Shown: positions 25,428 to 34,250 of the stretch, piece after piece
How the letters are laid out: each line of letters opens with the position of its first letter
How positions within the stretch are numbered: the stretch's first letter is position 1
NCBI RefSeq assembly: GCF_004341885.1
Contig: NZ_SLVX01000028.1
Coordinates: 1-45,350 of the forward strand
Source: Shinella granuli
Lineage (GTDB): Bacteria; Pseudomonadota; Alphaproteobacteria; Rhizobiales; Rhizobiaceae
Length of the DNA stretch: 45,350 nucleotides
Reading direction: 5' to 3'
The notes under the pieces: generated by a model
What the model was told of the DNA's origin: nothing
Seen by the model: only the letters and a program-made list of their open reading frames with translations
The model's database searches: none
Position numbers and translations under genes: made by a program

Positions 25428-26415
25428 AACAACAATCCGCCGCAGAGCGGTCCTCGTGGCGGGGATCGCGTTGAGCCTTGGCCTTTTTGCCGTGACGGGA
25501 CCGGCTCTGGCGCAGGACTATCCGGATCGTCCGATCCAGGTGATCGTGCCCTTCCCGCCGGGCGGGGGGGCGGACACCGTTGCACGGGCCGTCTCGGACC
25601 TCATGGGACGCGAGCTGGGCCAGCCGCTGATCGTCGAGAACCGCGGCGGCGCCAACGGCGCAATCGGTACGCAGATGGCGGCCGCGGCCGAAGCCGATGG
25701 CTATACGCTCTACGTCGGCAATCTTGGAACGATGGCGATCACGCCCAATCTCGATCCGAATGTGCACTACGATCCGGTCAAGGATTTCGTCGCAATCACT
25801 CAGATCAATGCATCCTCGACGGTACTGGTCGTGAATCCGAAGCTGGGTATCAAGACGTTCCAGGAACTCATCGCCTATGCGAAGGCCAATCCGGGCAAGC
25901 TGAACTATGCTTCAAGTTCGCCAGCTACGATTCTGCCCATGGAAATGCTGAAGCAGATGGCCGGCATCGATATGGTCCACATTCCCTACAAGGGCTCCGG
26001 CCCGGCGATGACGGACATCCTTGCCGGACATGTGGATATTATGTTCGGCGGCGCGCTGGCGACGGTGCCCCACGTCAAGAGCGGTGCTCTGGTCGGCCTG
26101 GCCGTTGCCGGTTCGTCGCGAAGCAAGGTGCTTCCCGACCTGCCGACCGTCGCCGAGAGCGGCTATCCGGATTTCGCCGCAGATTCCTGGAACGGAATTT
26201 TCGCCCCCGCGAACACATCGCCCGAGATCGTCGCCAAGCTCAACAAGGCTGCAGTCGTCGCACTGGAAAATCCGGAAGTCGCGGCCCGCATGGAAAACGA
26301 AGGCGCAATAGTGATCGCGAATTCGGCCGAGGACTTCGCGACCTATGTCGCTGCCGAACACGCGAAGTGGAAAGCTGTGATCGCCGCGCTTCCTAGCGGC
26401 ATCAAGTTGGATTGA
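25390..26415 (+). CDS. tctC: TTT-system (Bug family) substrate-binding protein 2
   Basis: A 341-residue Bug/TctC protein with an arginine-rich, Tat-like or long Sec signal ('TIRRRAVLVAGIALSLGLFA', cleavage after ALA-Q). Signature stretches are 'VIVPFPPGGGADTVARAVSD', 'IVENRGGANGAIGTQMAAAA', 'HIPYKGSGPAMTDILAGHVD' and 'LPDLPTVAESGYPDF'. Its start lies 38 bases inside the end of the ligase gene and follows a near-perfect AAGGAGGA, which decides the start. It is clearly diverged from the first binding protein, so it is not a recent duplicate. Confidence 0.9.
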   Translation: MVSSQSMGLSPAKTTIRRRAVLVAGIALSLGLFAVTGPALAQDYPDRPIQVIVPFPPGGGADTVARAVSDLMGRELGQPLIVENRGGANGAIGTQMAAAAEADGYTLYVGNLGTMAITPNLDPNVHYDPVKDFVAITQINASSTVLVVNPKLGIKTFQELIAYAKANPGKLNYASSSPATILPMEMLKQMAGIDMVHIPYKGSGPAMTDILAGHVDIMFGGALATVPHVKSGALVGLAVAGSSRSKVLPDLPTVAESGYPDFAADSWNGIFAPANTSPEIVAKLNKAAVVALENPEVAARMENEGAIVIANSAEDFATYVAAEHAKWKAVIAALPSGIKLD

Positions 26416-26429
26416 GAGGAGGATACGAC

Positions 26430-27827
26430 ATGGCGTTGCCAGTTGAAACAGCAAGCACGGGCTCGGCCGATAGCCTGACCGGCATTCTGGCACGCCATGT
26501 TGCCAACATGAATTTTACCGCTCTGGATGGGGTGGTGATTCACGCCTTCCGGCGGGCGATGGTCGATTATCTGGCTTGCGCCTTCGCCGGATCCGAAATG
26601 CCCGTTACCCAAGCCCTACGGGCTTGGGCTGAAGCCGAAGGCGGTGCATCGGTGGCCTCCGTGATAGGCGCTCAGTTGCGCCTTCCGGCCTCGCAGGCCG
26701 CCTTCGTAAACGGGGCGGCCGCCCACGCACTCGATTTCGATGACGGCTACACCCGCGGCTCCGCTCATCCAGGTGGAGTGATTTTTTCTGCCGCCATTGC
26801 GGCAGCGGAAAAGCGTGGAGCCGGGGCTGAAGATTTCATCGCAGGTGTCGTTGCGGGCTACGATGTGATGCTGCGGATTGCCGGAACCATGCACCCTGCT
26901 TCGGCGAAGCAAGGTTGGCACAATACCGCGGTTGCCGGTGTGTTTGGCGCTGCGGCCGCCGCAGGTCGTGTCTATGGGCTGCCGGCGCAGGAATTGCAGG
27001 ATGCATTCGGGCTTGCGGCCAGCTTCGCCGGCGGCATCCGGCAATATCTGTCGGATGGAGCTGAGGTTAAGCGACTGCATCCGGGCAAGGCTGCGCGCGA
27101 CGGCATTGTCTGTGCTGAGCTGGCCGCCGCCGGCATCACCGGCGCCATAGAGTGCCTCGAAGGTGCCGACGGGCTGTTCAGGGCAATGGTCGACGGGCGC
27201 GTCGACCGGCGGAGTCTCCTGGCCGATTTGGGGCAGAGTTTCTTGATCACTGAAGCCTATTTCAAGCCGTATCCGTGCTGCCGGCATTTCCACGCCGCCA
27301 TTGATGCGACCCTTGCCCTGCGCGACGAAGAGCGGCTGGAACCCGACCAGATCACGGCGATCGACATCGGGCTGTATCAGGTCGGTGTCCATGGGCATGA
27401 TCATCGTACGGCTAACAACCTCCTCGAAGCGCAGATGAGTGCTCCTTGTGCAGTCGTTGGAGCCTTGATCCAGGGTCGTCTGAACGCTGCCGAATTTGAG
27501 CCCTCGTCATTTGCCGGAGCGGAGCCGCAGCGCCTCCTGAACGTGACGCGCGTGCACGTCGATGAGCGCTGCGAGGAGATTTATCCGAAAGTACGCAGCG
27601 GTGTCGTCACGCTGGAACTGACTGATGGCCGGCGTCTCGAACGGCGCATTGTCGAGCCACGGGGCGAGACGGCGGATCCGCTGACGGACGACGATCTTAG
27701 CCGCAAGTTCATGGACAACGTTCCGGGCCATATCGGCGAGGAAAACGCCAGCAGGCTTTTGGAGCAGATCTGGACGATGGATGGTCAGAGCGATCCTTCG
27801 GCGTTCTTTCCGTTGCTTGCCATATGA
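26430..27827 (+). CDS. MmgE/PrpD family protein
   Basis: A 465-residue member of the MmgE/PrpD family, which contains 2-methylcitrate dehydratase, cis-aconitate decarboxylase and iminodisuccinate epimerase. Family marks are 'LDFDDGYTRGSAHPGGVIFS', 'GYDVMLRIAGTMHPASAKQG', 'WHNTAVAGVFGAAAAAGRVY', 'AEVKRLHPGKAARDGI' and 'FKPYPCCRHFHAAIDA'. The reaction is probably a dehydration, decarboxylation or isomerisation of a polycarboxylate, but members are too varied to choose. GAGGAGGAT precedes the ATG at 26430. The next gene overlaps by 4 bases. Confidence 0.87.
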   Translation: MALPVETASTGSADSLTGILARHVANMNFTALDGVVIHAFRRAMVDYLACAFAGSEMPVTQALRAWAEAEGGASVASVIGAQLRLPASQAAFVNGAAAHALDFDDGYTRGSAHPGGVIFSAAIAAAEKRGAGAEDFIAGVVAGYDVMLRIAGTMHPASAKQGWHNTAVAGVFGAAAAAGRVYGLPAQELQDAFGLAASFAGGIRQYLSDGAEVKRLHPGKAARDGIVCAELAAAGITGAIECLEGADGLFRAMVDGRVDRRSLLADLGQSFLITEAYFKPYPCCRHFHAAIDATLALRDEERLEPDQITAIDIGLYQVGVHGHDHRTANNLLEAQMSAPCAVVGALIQGRLNAAEFEPSSFAGAEPQRLLNVTRVHVDERCEEIYPKVRSGVVTLELTDGRRLERRIVEPRGETADPLTDDDLSRKFMDNVPGHIGEENASRLLEQIWTMDGQSDPSAFFPLLAI

Positions 27828-28228
27828 AGGATGAAACGCAGTTGACAGAGAACAGTCTTACACAGTCCCCGCATGGGCGCTTCCTGGAACACGCCGCGCG
27901 CGGCGAATTGGCCTTTCAAAGGGACAGCACCGGGAGAGCCTTCTTTCCGCCGCGTCTGATTGCGCCGAAGGAGGGGACCGATCCCACATGGGACGTCTCG
28001 GTTGGAACGGGCGCGATCCATTCTTTGACCTTGGTGCGCCATAAGGGGGAGGCGCCTCTTGCGCTTGCGATGATCGACCTCGACGAGGGGTTTCGCATCA
28101 TGAGCCATGTGGATGCCGCCGACCCCGAAAACCTGCGTATTGGCGATCGGGTGAAGGTTGCGTTTCGCCCATTGGCGGACGGGCAGCCGCCGATGCCGGT
28201 CTTCGCACTTACAGAGGAACGCGCATGA
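27824..28228 (+). CDS. DUF35 OB-fold protein, zinc ribbon degenerate
   Basis: A 134-residue DUF35 protein. The OB-fold part is visible in 'VGTGAIHSLTLVRH', 'PLALAMIDLDEGFRIMSHVD' and 'RIGDRVKVAFRPLADGQ'. Typical members begin with a rubredoxin-like CxxC ribbon ('+C..CG...+PPR..CP'); here the matching stretch is 'FQRDSTGRAFFPPRLIAP' with no cysteine, so zinc binding is lost. It overlaps both the MmgE gene upstream and the thiolase-like gene downstream by 4 bases. DUF35 proteins work as obligate partners of thiolase-like enzymes, as in ChsH2-DUF35/Ltp2 of steroid side-chain cleavage, so a complex with the next gene product is likely. Confidence 0.82.
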   Translation: MKDETQLTENSLTQSPHGRFLEHAARGELAFQRDSTGRAFFPPRLIAPKEGTDPTWDVSVGTGAIHSLTLVRHKGEAPLALAMIDLDEGFRIMSHVDAADPENLRIGDRVKVAFRPLADGQPPMPVFALTEERA

Positions 28229-29379
28229 TGACGTCCAAACGTGGCAGTGTGGCCGTCGTGGGTGCGGCCGAATCCGATCTGGGTCGGGTCGCGGATCATA
28301 TGACCCCGATCGATCTGATGGCGCAGGCGGTGCAACGCGCCTTGGTCGATTGTGGATTGCGTTTGCAGGATGTGGATGGGCTTTTCACTGCAACCTCGCA
28401 GGTTAGAATGGCTCCTCTAGCCTTGGCCGAATATCTCGGCATCCGCCCTAGCTATTTCGACGGCACGAACATCGGCGGCTCGTCGTTCATGTCGCATCTT
28501 GCCCACGCCCATGCGGCGATCGAGGCAGGTCTCTGCTCGGTGGCAGTGATTGCCTATGGCAGCACACAGCGCTCGGTCAGCCGTGCAGCGGCCTCGCCAA
28601 GGGAATACAATGCCTACGAAACGCCGTATCGGCCGATACTGCCGACCTCGGCCTATGCGCTTTCGGCCGCCCGACACATGCATCTCTACGGCACGACGCG
28701 AGAGCAGATGGCGGAGGTGGCTGTGGCTGCACGGCAATGGGCGCTGATGAATCCCAAAGCCTGGGAGAAAGAACCGCTGACCATCGATGATGTGCTCTCG
28801 GCGCGTATGATCAGCGACCCGTTGACGGTGCGCGATTGCTGCCTCGTTACCGACGGCGGCGGCGCGCTGGTGCTGGTCTCGGCGGAAAAGGCCCGCGACC
28901 TCGATGTTACGCCGATCTACGTGCTGGGCCATGGCGAGACATTGAGCCATGCTTCGATTTCGTCGATGGAGGATCTGACGGTAACGGGCGCGGCGCAGTC
29001 AGGGCCGCAGGCGTTCGCCATGGCCGGCGTCACCCCCGCCGATATGGATGTGACCATCCTCTATGACGCCTTCACCATCACGCCGATCCTGTTCCTGGAA
29101 GATCTGGGTTATTGCCCGAAAGGGGAAGGTGGACGGTTCGTGTCCGGTGGAGCCATTGCCCCTGGGGGTAGCCTCGCTCTCAACACCAATGGCGGTGGTC
29201 TCTCCTACTGCCATCCCGGCATGTACGGCATGCTCGGCATGATCGAGGCCGTTCAGCAACTTCGCGGCCGGTCCGGCAAGCGGCAGGTCGACGGCGCACG
29301 GATGGCGTTAGCTCACGGCAACGGCGGGGTTTTGTCCAGCCAGTGTACCGTCATTTTCGGCACGGCCGATACAGTCTAG
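28225..29379 (+). CDS. SCP2-thiolase-like protein, candidate aldolase
   Basis: A 384-residue thiolase-fold protein of the SCP2-thiolase/Ltp group. The position of the nucleophilic Cys reads 'GTNIGGSSFMSHLAHAH' (Ser86/Ser87, no Cys), so ordinary thiolysis is unlikely. Two tyrosines implicated in the retro-aldolase Ltp2 appear to be kept: Tyr280 in 'ILYDAFTITP' and Tyr328 in 'NGGGLSYCHPG', next to His330. With its overlapping DUF35 partner it may cleave a 3-hydroxyacyl-CoA to acyl-CoA plus an aldehyde or ketone. This function is inferred by analogy. The start overlaps the DUF35 stop (ATGA), implying a fixed stoichiometry. Confidence 0.85.
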   Translation: MMTSKRGSVAVVGAAESDLGRVADHMTPIDLMAQAVQRALVDCGLRLQDVDGLFTATSQVRMAPLALAEYLGIRPSYFDGTNIGGSSFMSHLAHAHAAIEAGLCSVAVIAYGSTQRSVSRAAASPREYNAYETPYRPILPTSAYALSAARHMHLYGTTREQMAEVAVAARQWALMNPKAWEKEPLTIDDVLSARMISDPLTVRDCCLVTDGGGALVLVSAEKARDLDVTPIYVLGHGETLSHASISSMEDLTVTGAAQSGPQAFAMAGVTPADMDVTILYDAFTITPILFLEDLGYCPKGEGGRFVSGGAIAPGGSLALNTNGGGLSYCHPGMYGMLGMIEAVQQLRGRSGKRQVDGARMALAHGNGGVLSSQCTVIFGTADTV

Positions 29380-29391
29380 GAAGGAAGGAAT

Positions 29392-30294
29392 ATGCTTAAA
29401 GGCAAGGTTGCCGTCGTCACCGGAGCGGGACGCGGCATAGGAAGAGACATCGCCTTGGCCATGGCGCGCGAGGGCGCAAAAGTCGTGGTTAATGATCTTG
29501 GCGTACAGTTGGATGGCAGCGACGGCGCCACCAATCCGGCGGATGACGTCGTTGCGGAAATCCGTGCGGCAGGCGGAGAAGCCGTTCCGAATTTCGATAG
29601 CGTGGCTGCCTGGGACAGCGCGCAGCGTGTGGTCGGAACGGCCATCGATGCGTTTGGCCGGATTGACTGCGTCGTCAACAATGCCGGCATCCTGCGCGAT
29701 GTAATGTTCCACAAGATGCCGCCGGAGGACTGGGATCTCGTGATCCAGGTCATGTTGAATGGCGCCTTCTATATGAGCCGTGCCGCAATCACGCATTTCC
29801 GGGCGCAGGAAAGCGGTTCCTTCGTTCATATGATCTCCGCCTCCGGTCTGGCTGGAAATTATGGGCAGGCTGCTTATGCCGCCGCCAAAGCCGGCATGGT
29901 GGGCCTGTCGAAGGCGATCGCCATCGACGCGCAGAAATACAATGTGCGCTCCAATTGCGTTGCTCCATCGGCCTGGACGCGAATGACGAGTTCGATTCCG
30001 GAAACCGAGGCCAATATGGCCCGCATCGCGCAGCGCAAGCAGGTCACCCCCGACAAGAACGCCCCTTTGGTGGCCTTCCTGGCCAGCGATCTGGCGAATG
30101 ACGTCAATGGCCAGATCTTCGCAACTCGCATGAACGAGATCTTCCTCATGGGGCAATCACGTCCTATCCGGAGCATCCACCGCAGCGAGGGATGGACGCC
30201 CGCCACCGTCGCCAACCATGCAATCCCTGCGTTGAAGGCGAGTTTCTATCCCATAGACCGGAACCAGGACGTGTTCTGCTGGGATCCGGTGTGA
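29392..30294 (+). CDS. Short-chain dehydrogenase/reductase (3-hydroxyacyl-CoA dehydrogenase-like)
   Basis: A 300-residue SDR. The nucleotide motif is 'VVTGAGRGIGRDIA' (residues 8-21), then 'NNAGIL' and the active site Tyr162/Lys166 in 'GQAAYAAAKAGMVGLSKAIA' preceded by Ser149 or Ser151. The insertion after 'VVVNDLG' ('VQLDGSDGATNPADDVV') is typical of the SDR domain of peroxisomal multifunctional enzyme 2 and its bacterial relatives, which oxidise (R)-3-hydroxyacyl-CoA. That fits with the MaoC hydratase in the operon. The C-terminal tail of about 50 residues ('PIRSIHRSEGWTPATVANHA') is longer than in minimal SDRs. GGAAGGAA precedes the ATG. Confidence 0.87.
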   Translation: MLKGKVAVVTGAGRGIGRDIALAMAREGAKVVVNDLGVQLDGSDGATNPADDVVAEIRAAGGEAVPNFDSVAAWDSAQRVVGTAIDAFGRIDCVVNNAGILRDVMFHKMPPEDWDLVIQVMLNGAFYMSRAAITHFRAQESGSFVHMISASGLAGNYGQAAYAAAKAGMVGLSKAIAIDAQKYNVRSNCVAPSAWTRMTSSIPETEANMARIAQRKQVTPDKNAPLVAFLASDLANDVNGQIFATRMNEIFLMGQSRPIRSIHRSEGWTPATVANHAIPALKASFYPIDRNQDVFCWDPV

Positions 30295-30325
30295 ACGGAC
30301 CGAGCAACAATCGAGGGAGGAAAAA

Positions 30326-30781
30326 ATGAAACCAAAAAGAGGAAACGTGGACGTCGAAAGCGGCGTCTTCTTTACGCTCAGTGGCTTGATCACCATGCTA
30401 TTGTCGATGAACTACTCGTTTGGGACAGCGGCGCGAATGGGGCCGGGTTTTTTCCCGATCGTTCTGAGCGGACTGCTGACATTCCTCGGGATAGCCATCC
30501 TTGTTTCTGGCCTACGCACGCGAAAGCCGGTCGTGCCGTCTGCCTTCGATCTGAAAAGTGTGCTGATCGTCTGCACCGCCATCGTGCTGTTCGGGCTGCT
30601 ATTGATGCGGGCAGGACTGCTGATCACCGTGCCGCTGACCGTCGTCGTCGCTTCGTTTGCCCAGCATGAGATGAAGTGGAAGCAAACCCTGGTCATCGCG
30701 GTGGCGCTGACCGTGTTCACCTGGCTGGTGTTTATCGCGGGCCTTGACCTGCGTATTCCGTTGCTGCCGAGGTTTGTCTGA
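30326..30781 (+). CDS. tctB: TTT-system small membrane subunit TctB
   Basis: A 151-residue TctB protein with four hydrophobic segments. It opens with 'VESGVFFTLSGLITMLLSMN' and 'ARMGPGFFPIVLSGLLTFLG', the conserved 'G.A..MGPGFFP......L..LG' of the family. GGGAGGAAAA precedes the ATG. TctB is the poorly conserved small subunit needed with TctA for sodium- or proton-coupled carboxylate uptake across the inner membrane. tctA follows after one base. Confidence 0.9.
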   Translation: MKPKRGNVDVESGVFFTLSGLITMLLSMNYSFGTAARMGPGFFPIVLSGLLTFLGIAILVSGLRTRKPVVPSAFDLKSVLIVCTAIVLFGLLLMRAGLLITVPLTVVVASFAQHEMKWKQTLVIAVALTVFTWLVFIAGLDLRIPLLPRFV

Positions 30782-30782
30782 T

Positions 30783-32291
30783 ATGGAAATCCTATCACAT
30801 CTGGCGATGGGCTTTTCCGTCGCGCTCTCCTTCGAGAACCTTCTCTATTGCGTTTTCGGCGTTATTGTCGGAACGGCAATCGGAGTCCTGCCCGGTCTCG
30901 GACCGCTGGCAACGATCGCCATGCTTCTCCCGCTCACTTATACGCTGGAACCAACCTCCGCACTGATCATGTTGTCGGGGATCTATTATGGTGCGCAGTA
31001 CGGGGGTTCCACGACCGCAATTCTCGTCAATTTGCCGGGCGAATCCGCGTCGGTTGTGACCTGTCTTGACGGGCACAAGATGGCGCAGAAAGGTCGTGCA
31101 GGCGCAGCGCTCGCGATTGCCGCCCTTGGCTCATTCTTTGCGGGAACCGTCGGGACCGCGCTCATTGCAGGTTTCGCACCAGTACTGGCAACCTTCGCAT
31201 TCAATTTCGGTCCGGCCGAATATTTTGCGCTCATGGTGCTTGGGTTAGTCGCGGCGGTCACACTTGCTCATGGCTCGCTTCTCAAGGCGCTGGCGATGGT
31301 CGTCTTCGGTCTTGTCCTCGGTTGCATCGGCATCGATGTCAACAGTGGCGTGGCGCGTTTGGATTTCGGCTTCCTGGAACTGGCTGAGGGTATCGAGTTC
31401 GTCGCCATCGCCATGGGCGTGTTCGCCTTCACGGACATTATTGTGAACTGGCGTAAGAAGCAAACGGAACCGGTGCTGGCGGCGAAAGTGACCTCGCTCA
31501 TGCCGACCAAGCAGGAGTTCAAGGAAAGCTGGCCCGCCGCTATTCGTGGGACCGCGCTCGGCTGTGTCCTTGGACTTCTGCCAGGCGGTGGCGCGACCCT
31601 TTCCTCCTTTGCGTCCTACACCATCGAAAAGCGCATCGCCCGTAATCCGGAGAAGTTTGGCCATGGTGCGCCCGCAGGTGTCGCCGGCCCGGAATCCGCG
31701 AACAATGCCGGTTCCCAGTCTTCATTTATCCCGATGCTGACACTTGGCATTCCCTCCAATGGTGTCATGGCGCTCATGATCGGTGCCATGATGATTCATG
31801 ACATCGTGCCCGGTCCGCAGATCATGACCGAGAACGCGCCGATGTTCTGGGGTCTCGTTGTTTCGATGTGGCTCGGCAACCTGATGCTCTTGGTACTGAA
31901 CCTCCCGATGGTCGGTTTGTGGGTGAAGCTGCTGCGTGTAAAGTACGACGTACTCGCCCCGCTTATCCTGATCTTCTGCTTGATCGGACTCTACAGTATT
32001 CACAACCAGTCATTCGAAATCTATCTGGCGGCGATCTTCGCTGTGGTGGGGTACCTCTTCAAGCGCATGCACTGCGAACCAGCGCCTCTGCTGCTGGGGT
32101 TCATCCTCGGGCCAATGATGGAGGAAAACCTGCGTAGAGCCCTGCTGTTGTCGCGTGGTGATGCATTGACCTTCCTGGAGCGGCCGATCTCTGCCGGATT
32201 GCTGGTCGTGGCCGCGGCCATCCTTGCAGTGGTCCTGCTACCAGCGTTGCGGCGCAAGCGCGAAGAAGTCTTCGCTGAGGAAGAGGCGTGA
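30783..32291 (+). CDS. tctA: TTT-system large membrane subunit TctA
   Basis: A 502-residue integral membrane protein of the TctA family. The two conserved glycine-rich motifs are visible: 'GTAIGVLPGLGPLATIAMLL' near the N-terminus and 'GLLPGGGATLSSFASYTIEK' near the middle, the latter followed by 'GVAGPESANNAGSQSSFIPM'. It should have about 12 transmembrane helices and is the channel-forming part of the tripartite tricarboxylate transporter. The ATG at 30783 is 1 base after the tctB stop. The complex would be served by the two TctC proteins encoded upstream. Confidence 0.93.
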   Translation: MEILSHLAMGFSVALSFENLLYCVFGVIVGTAIGVLPGLGPLATIAMLLPLTYTLEPTSALIMLSGIYYGAQYGGSTTAILVNLPGESASVVTCLDGHKMAQKGRAGAALAIAALGSFFAGTVGTALIAGFAPVLATFAFNFGPAEYFALMVLGLVAAVTLAHGSLLKALAMVVFGLVLGCIGIDVNSGVARLDFGFLELAEGIEFVAIAMGVFAFTDIIVNWRKKQTEPVLAAKVTSLMPTKQEFKESWPAAIRGTALGCVLGLLPGGGATLSSFASYTIEKRIARNPEKFGHGAPAGVAGPESANNAGSQSSFIPMLTLGIPSNGVMALMIGAMMIHDIVPGPQIMTENAPMFWGLVVSMWLGNLMLLVLNLPMVGLWVKLLRVKYDVLAPLILIFCLIGLYSIHNQSFEIYLAAIFAVVGYLFKRMHCEPAPLLLGFILGPMMEENLRRALLLSRGDALTFLERPISAGLLVVAAAILAVVLLPALRRKREEVFAEEEA

Positions 32292-32322
32292 GATCGGATA
32301 AGTGCGTCATGAAGGGATGGTC

Positions 32323-33369
32323 ATGAAGCCGTCTGCTTATCTGGCGCGGCTCGTCCTTAGCCTCGCGATCGGTGCGGGCGGCGGCACAATCTTCTATGTG
32401 CTGTCGCTGCCCCTACCATGGATGCTTGGCGCGATGTGCACCGTGCTGGCCGCGGCGCTCGCGGGGCTGCCTGTGGTTTCCGCAAAACGCATCCGCCCTC
32501 CGATGGCGGCGGTAATCGGTGTGATGCTCGGCAGTTCGTTCAGTCCCGACATGATGGGGCGGCTGGATGATTGGATCCCGGTTACAGTGGCGGCCCTGGC
32601 CGCTACCGTGCTGACGGGCGCGATCGGATACCTCTATCTGCGGTATGTCGCGCGGCTGGATCCGATTACGGCTTACTTTGCAGGAATGCCGGCAGGTGTC
32701 TATGAAATGACAGCGCAAGGCGGACGAGCAGGGGGCGACGAGCGACGAATTGCCCTCGTGCAGGCGACGCGGGTCTTTCTTGTGGTGTTCAGCGTCCCCA
32801 TGGTGCTCAATCTCTTTCTGCATTTCGGGTCGACGAGCGGACTATCGATGCGTGCAGGTCATGGCGGATTGACGCTGCCCGACGTAGGTATCCTCATCAT
32901 TTGTGGTGCTGTGGGATGGCCACTTGCTCAGAAGCTGCACCTGCCCAATCCGCCGCTGATAGGTCCTATGCTGATGAGCGCTGCTGCGCATGCTGCTGGC
33001 TTAACCGATGGAGCCCCGCCATACCTGCTGGTGTCGATTGCCCAGGTGGTCCTCGGCACCACCATCGGGGGGCAGTTCCTCGGAGCCGATCGAATGCTGT
33101 TGCTTGGGTCAGCGCTGCACAGCCTCGTCCTGGTACCAGTGATGGTCGCTATTGCTGCTCTGACAGCGTGGTGCGTATCGAGTTGGTCGGGTGGCGGTTA
33201 TCCTGCGATCTTCCTTGCACTGGCACCGGGAGGCACCACGGAAATGTCACTGGTTGCACTGGCGATAAAAGCGGAGGTTGCGCTGGTCGTGTTCCATCAG
33301 ATCTTGCGGCAGGTCAGCATTCATTTGTTCGCCCCCGCCGTCTTCCGTGCGACCCGGCACAGTCGATAG
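32323..33369 (+). CDS. AbrB-family membrane protein (putative transporter)
   Basis: A 348-residue protein with eight to ten hydrophobic segments of the PF05145 'transport protein AbrB' family. It shows the internal repeat 'LPLPWMLGAMCTVLAAALAG' in the first half and 'LPNPPLIGPMLMSAAAHAAG' in the second, and 'FLALAPGGTTEMSLVALAIK' near the end. Despite the family name it has no DNA-binding domain. It is often found beside TTT or TRAP genes, so a carboxylate exporter or auxiliary permease is plausible. GAAGGG about 8 bases upstream favours the ATG at 32323; ATGs at 32302 and 32317 are alternatives. Confidence 0.78.
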   Translation: MKPSAYLARLVLSLAIGAGGGTIFYVLSLPLPWMLGAMCTVLAAALAGLPVVSAKRIRPPMAAVIGVMLGSSFSPDMMGRLDDWIPVTVAALAATVLTGAIGYLYLRYVARLDPITAYFAGMPAGVYEMTAQGGRAGGDERRIALVQATRVFLVVFSVPMVLNLFLHFGSTSGLSMRAGHGGLTLPDVGILIICGAVGWPLAQKLHLPNPPLIGPMLMSAAAHAAGLTDGAPPYLLVSIAQVVLGTTIGGQFLGADRMLLLGSALHSLVLVPVMVAIAALTAWCVSSWSGGGYPAIFLALAPGGTTEMSLVALAIKAEVALVVFHQILRQVSIHLFAPAVFRATRHSR

Positions 33370-33383
33370 ACGCTACGTCATCG

Positions 33384-33407
33384 GCCGCCGACGAGGCCTT
33401 TTTTTGA
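33384..33407 (+). terminator. Possible terminator after the transporter genes
   Basis: GGCC, an 8-base loop (GCCGACGA), GGCC and a run of seven Ts. The stem is only 4 bp but is GC-only and directly followed by the T-run, as in weak intrinsic terminators. It would separate the IclR-controlled operon from the etf genes. Confidence 0.4.
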
Positions 33408-33432
33408 CATCCTGGATCACACCGCCGAGATA
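33404..33432 (+). promoter_or_regulatory. Possible promoter for the etf genes
   Basis: TTGACA at 33404-33409 with a 17-bp spacer to GAGATA (33427-33432, a weak -10), about 40 bases before etfB. The -35 overlaps the T-run of the preceding terminator. Supports separate transcription of the etf block but the -10 match is poor. Confidence 0.35.
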
Positions 33433-33474
33433 GCCCTCGCGGAACGTAGACAGGTCGAGACAACGAGGAACGAA

Positions 33475-34224
33475 ATGAAAATACTAGTCCCAGTCAAGCG
33501 AGTTGTTGACTACAACGTCAAGATCCGCGTCAAGACGGACGGGACCGGCGTGGAGCTGGCCAACGTTAAGATGTCGATGAACCCGTTCGATGAAATCGCC
33601 GTCGAAGAGGCCCTGCGCCTCAAGGAAGCCGGCAAGGCCGAGGAAGTGGTCGTCGTCTCGATCGGACCGGCCAAGGCCGAGGAAACGCTGCGCACCGCGC
33701 TCGCCATGGGCGCCGACCGCGCCGTCCTGGTCGAGACCGACGCTGCCGTCGAGCCGCTCGCCGTCGCCAAGTTGCTGAAGGGCGTGATCGACGCCGAACA
33801 GCCGGGCCTCGTCATCACCGGCAAGCAGGCGATCGACGACGATTCGAACCAGACCGGCCAGATGCTCGCCGCCCTGCTCGGCTGGGGCCAGGCGACGTTC
33901 GCCTCGAAGGTGGATCTTGGCGCGGACAAGGCGACCGTCACCCGCGAAGTCGACGGCGGCCTGCAGACCATCGACGTCAAGCTCCCGGCCGTCGTCACCA
34001 CCGACCTTCGCCTGAACGAGCCGCGCTATGCTTCGCTACCCAACATCATGAAGGCGAAGAAGAAGCCGCTCGACAAGAAGACCCCGGCCGACTTCGGCGT
34101 CGACACGACGGCGCGCCTCAAGGTGCTGAAGACCGAGGAGCCTGGCGGCCGCAAGGCGGGCGTCAAGGTCAAGTCTGTCGCCGAATTGGTCGACAAGCTG
34201 AAGAACGAAGCCGGCGTGCTGTAA
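33475..34224 (+). CDS. etfB: Electron transfer flavoprotein beta subunit
   Basis: A 249-residue EtfB of normal length. It begins '[20 protein letters not shown]' and carries the AMP-binding/family signatures '[20 protein letters not shown]', '[11 protein letters not shown]', '[20 protein letters not shown]' and the recognition loop '[20 protein letters not shown]'. EtfB with EtfA accepts electrons from acyl-CoA dehydrogenases. Codon use here is distinctly more GC-biased than in the operon upstream, as in rhizobial chromosomal genes. It is followed by etfA after 26 bases. Confidence 0.95.
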   Translation: MKILVPVKRVVDYNVKIRVKTDGTGVELANVKMSMNPFDEIAVEEALRLKEAGKAEEVVVVSIGPAKAEETLRTALAMGADRAVLVETDAAVEPLAVAKLLKGVIDAEQPGLVITGKQAIDDDSNQTGQMLAALLGWGQATFASKVDLGADKATVTREVDGGLQTIDVKLPAVVTTDLRLNEPRYASLPNIMKAKKKPLDKKTPADFGVDTTARLKVLKTEEPGGRKAGVKVKSVAELVDKLKNEAGVL

Positions 34225-34250
34225 TCGGACCGGGATAGGAGACTAGAGAT

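Noticed and set aside
32323-33369. Assignment as an AbrB DNA-binding regulator
   Set aside because: The protein is almost entirely hydrophobic segments and has no DNA-binding domain; the shared name is historical.
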